Shown: positions 5,126-6,140 of the stretch, piece after piece
Numbering within the stretch: position 1 is the stretch's first letter
Layout of the letters: the number at the start of each line of letters is the position of its first letter
Assembly: GCA_023423675.1 (NCBI GenBank)
Contig: JAFAFD010000438.1
Span: forward strand, 1-6,140
Length of the DNA: 6,140 nt
From: Pseudomonadota bacterium
Lineage (GTDB): Bacteria; Pseudomonadota; Gammaproteobacteria; Xanthomonadales; Xanthomonadaceae
Direction: 5' to 3'
Translations under genes and position numbers: made by a program
Notes under the pieces: model-generated
The model's input: the letters and a program-made list of their open reading frames with translations, nothing else
What the model was told of the DNA's origin: nothing
Database searches by the model: none

Positions 5126-5569
5126 TCAGTCGGCTTTCCACTCCCACCACGGGTAATGGTATTCGCGGTCGGTCGCCTGCCAGTGCTGACCACACTGCGT
5201 GCAGGCAACGTGGTGGCATTCGCCCCAGCCGTCATCGGCATCGCCCACCGAGAGTAACTGCATCTGCCCCTGTTCGATCAGCCTGCGCGGGTCGAAAAAC
5301 AGATACGTCGGCGTGAGCGCGCACAGGCAGCCGGCCTGCGCCTGCCAGTAGCGCAGGCGTTTCAGCGCAGACTGCAGATGCACCTGGTTGGCCAGCAGCG
5401 CACCGCCCAGCGTGACCCCGGCGCAGGCCCGTTCGATGCGGTCGGCATGCGGCGCCAGTGCATCCAGCAGCCCGGGATCGAACGTCACCGCGACCCGGCA
5501 GGCCGACGCATGGATGCGCGTGGCATCGCCACTCAGCAGGTCCTGCAGCAGGGCATCGGCTGCGGACAT
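5126..5569 (-). CDS. Small protein with Cys/His-rich C-terminus, function unknown
   Basis: I do not recognise this 147-residue protein. It has no signal peptide or membrane segment. The N-terminal two thirds look like an ordinary mixed fold, including hydrophobic patches around 33-60 and LTPTYLFFDPRRL (85-97). The C-terminal end carries a compact cluster, ECHHVACTQCGQHW (117-130), in which Cys118, His119 or His120, Cys123 and Cys126 could bind a zinc ion, followed by an aromatic tail (EYHYPWWEW, 136-144). The ATG at 5569 overlaps the ybaK stop by one base (TGATG) and has the Shine-Dalgarno sequence GGGAAGG 7 bases upstream, so translation is probably coupled to ybaK. Longer in-frame starts lie inside ybaK and encode Arg/Pro-rich shadow sequence. 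Metal binding is inference only. Confidence 0.82.
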   Translation of the reverse strand: MSAADALLQDLLSGDATRIHASACRVAVTFDPGLLDALAPHADRIERACAGVTLGGALLANQVHLQSALKRLRYWQAQAGCLCALTPTYLFFDPRRLIEQGQMQLLSVGDADDGWGECHHVACTQCGQHWQATDREYHYPWWEWKAD

Positions 5570-6042
5570 CAGCGGGCCTTCCCGATGGGCGCGTAATGCC
5601 CGGCGGTCAGGCGCAGCAGGTCGGCCGGGGCCAGTTCCACTTCCAGGCCGCGGCGGCCGGCGCTGACGTGCAGCGTCGGCAGCGCCTGTGCGCTGGCATC
5701 GAGGAAACAGCGCAGGCGCTTCTTCTGCCCGAGCGGGCTGATGCCGCCGACCAGGTAGCCGGTGGCGCGCTGCGCGGCATCGGCGGCGGCCATCTCGCAC
5801 TTCTTGCAGCCAGCGGCTTCTGCCAGCGCTTTCAGGTCAAGCTGGCCGGCCACCGGCACGATCGCCACCAGCAGCTCGTGGGTTTCGGTGCTGGCCAGCA
5901 GGGTCTTGAACACCTGCGCCGGGTCCAGGCCCAGCTTCTCCACGGCTTCGCCACCGTAGGACTCGGCGTGTGCGTCGTGCACGTAGCTGCGCACGGTGTG
6001 GGCGATCTTCTCGCGCTTGAGCAGGTTGATGGCGGGAGTCAT
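5569..6042 (-). CDS. ybaK: YbaK/EbsC-type Cys-tRNA(Pro) deacylase
   Basis: YbaK hydrolyses Cys-tRNA(Pro) that prolyl-tRNA synthetase makes by mistake, in the cytoplasm. The 157-residue product is nearly the same length as E. coli YbaK (159) and aligns with it from the first residues (MTPAINLL against MTPAVKLL). It has the key Lys46 in VFKTLLA (44-50), TPVAGQLDLK-like IVPVAGQLDLK (61-71), QRATGYLVGGISPLGQKKRL (91-110) and RGLEVELAPADL (131-142). The last of these has Glu134 where the E. coli protein has Asp. ATG 6042 is supported by this alignment; the in-frame start at 6102 falls within a SMAG repeat. No Shine-Dalgarno sequence is visible. The small unknown gene follows with a one-base overlap. 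Confidence 0.96.
   Translation of the reverse strand: MTPAINLLKREKIAHTVRSYVHDAHAESYGGEAVEKLGLDPAQVFKTLLASTETHELLVAIVPVAGQLDLKALAEAAGCKKCEMAAADAAQRATGYLVGGISPLGQKKRLRCFLDASAQALPTLHVSAGRRGLEVELAPADLLRLTAGHYAPIGKAR
5577..5583 (-). promoter_or_regulatory. Shine-Dalgarno sequence of the small gene after ybaK
   Basis: GGGAAGG on the minus strand lies within the last codons of ybaK, 7 bases before ATG 5569. It selects this start over longer frames and supports coupled translation. Confidence 0.75.
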
Positions 6043-6100
6043 GGGGGCATCGTAGCGCGCGCGGGTCGCGTTGCCTTGACCGAGACTACTGCCGGAGAGC

Positions 6101-6123
6101 ATCCACGCATGGCGTGGATCTAC
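6101..6123 (-). repeat. SMAG/REP element upstream of ybaK
   Basis: On the minus strand GTAG (6123-6120) is followed by ATCCACGC, CAT, GCGTGGAT, a perfect 8-base stem identical to the copy at 5094-5116 but inverted. It lies about 60 bp upstream of the ybaK start codon, in the ybaK upstream region. Its head faces a second copy that starts at 6134. Confidence 0.93.
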
Positions 6124-6133
6124 TGCCGATCCA

Positions 6134-6140
6134 GTAGATC
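6134..6140 (+). repeat. Start of another SMAG/REP element, cut by window end
   Basis: GTAGATC at the last bases repeats the head and first stem bases of the complete copies, and the two preceding bases (CA) also match those before 44 and 5094. It would form a head-to-head pair with the 6101-6123 element, separated by 10 bp. Only the beginning is visible. Confidence 0.7.

Noticed and set aside
5570..5800. Longer N-terminus for the small gene after ybaK
   Set aside because: The extension is Arg/Pro-rich sequence wholly inside ybaK in another frame; ATG 5569 has a good Shine-Dalgarno sequence.

Overview
The window is high-GC chromosomal DNA with tightly packed genes, most likely from Stenotrophomonas (S. 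maltophilia group) or a close relative in the Xanthomonadaceae. The strongest clue is a set of short palindromes headed by the tetranucleotide GTAG. They match the SMAG family of REP elements (Stenotrophomonas maltophilia GTAG repeats). There are three complete copies and two copies cut by the window ends. Gene identity and order otherwise suggest ordinary chromosome. I see no insertion sequence, phage gene, CRISPR array, tRNA or rRNA.

Layout from left to right. Positions 1-65 hold two SMAG elements placed head to head. Positions 73-1522 hold a leftward pair, metF followed by a small exported DUF4124-type protein. Positions 1523-1726 form a 204-bp divergent promoter region. It holds a good sigma-70-like metF promoter with a palindrome inside its spacer, and on the other side a leader with a GC hairpin and a possible LytTR-type direct repeat. 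Positions 1727-4472 hold a compact rightward set: an exported alpha/beta hydrolase, a LytS/YehU-type membrane histidine kinase and a LytTR response regulator. The last two overlap by 16 bp. A DUF3228 gene follows (4523-5080). A perfect SMAG hairpin separates it from a convergent leftward pair, in which ybaK (Cys-tRNA(Pro) deacylase) is translationally coupled to a small protein with a Cys/His-rich C-terminus. The right end is again a head-to-head SMAG pair.

How the genes work together. MetF makes 5-methyl-THF for methionine synthesis, and its promoter looks repressible. The hydrolase, kinase and regulator are plausibly one transcription unit, with the two-component pair controlling its own operon and perhaps sensing an envelope signal connected with the exported hydrolase; this is inference. 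YbaK is a translation quality-control enzyme, and the function of its coupled partner is unknown. I see no clearly new defence or mobile system. The less explained items are the hydrolase/two-component operon, the kinase with a degenerate ATP-lid motif, the small coupled protein and the arrangement of the SMAG elements.
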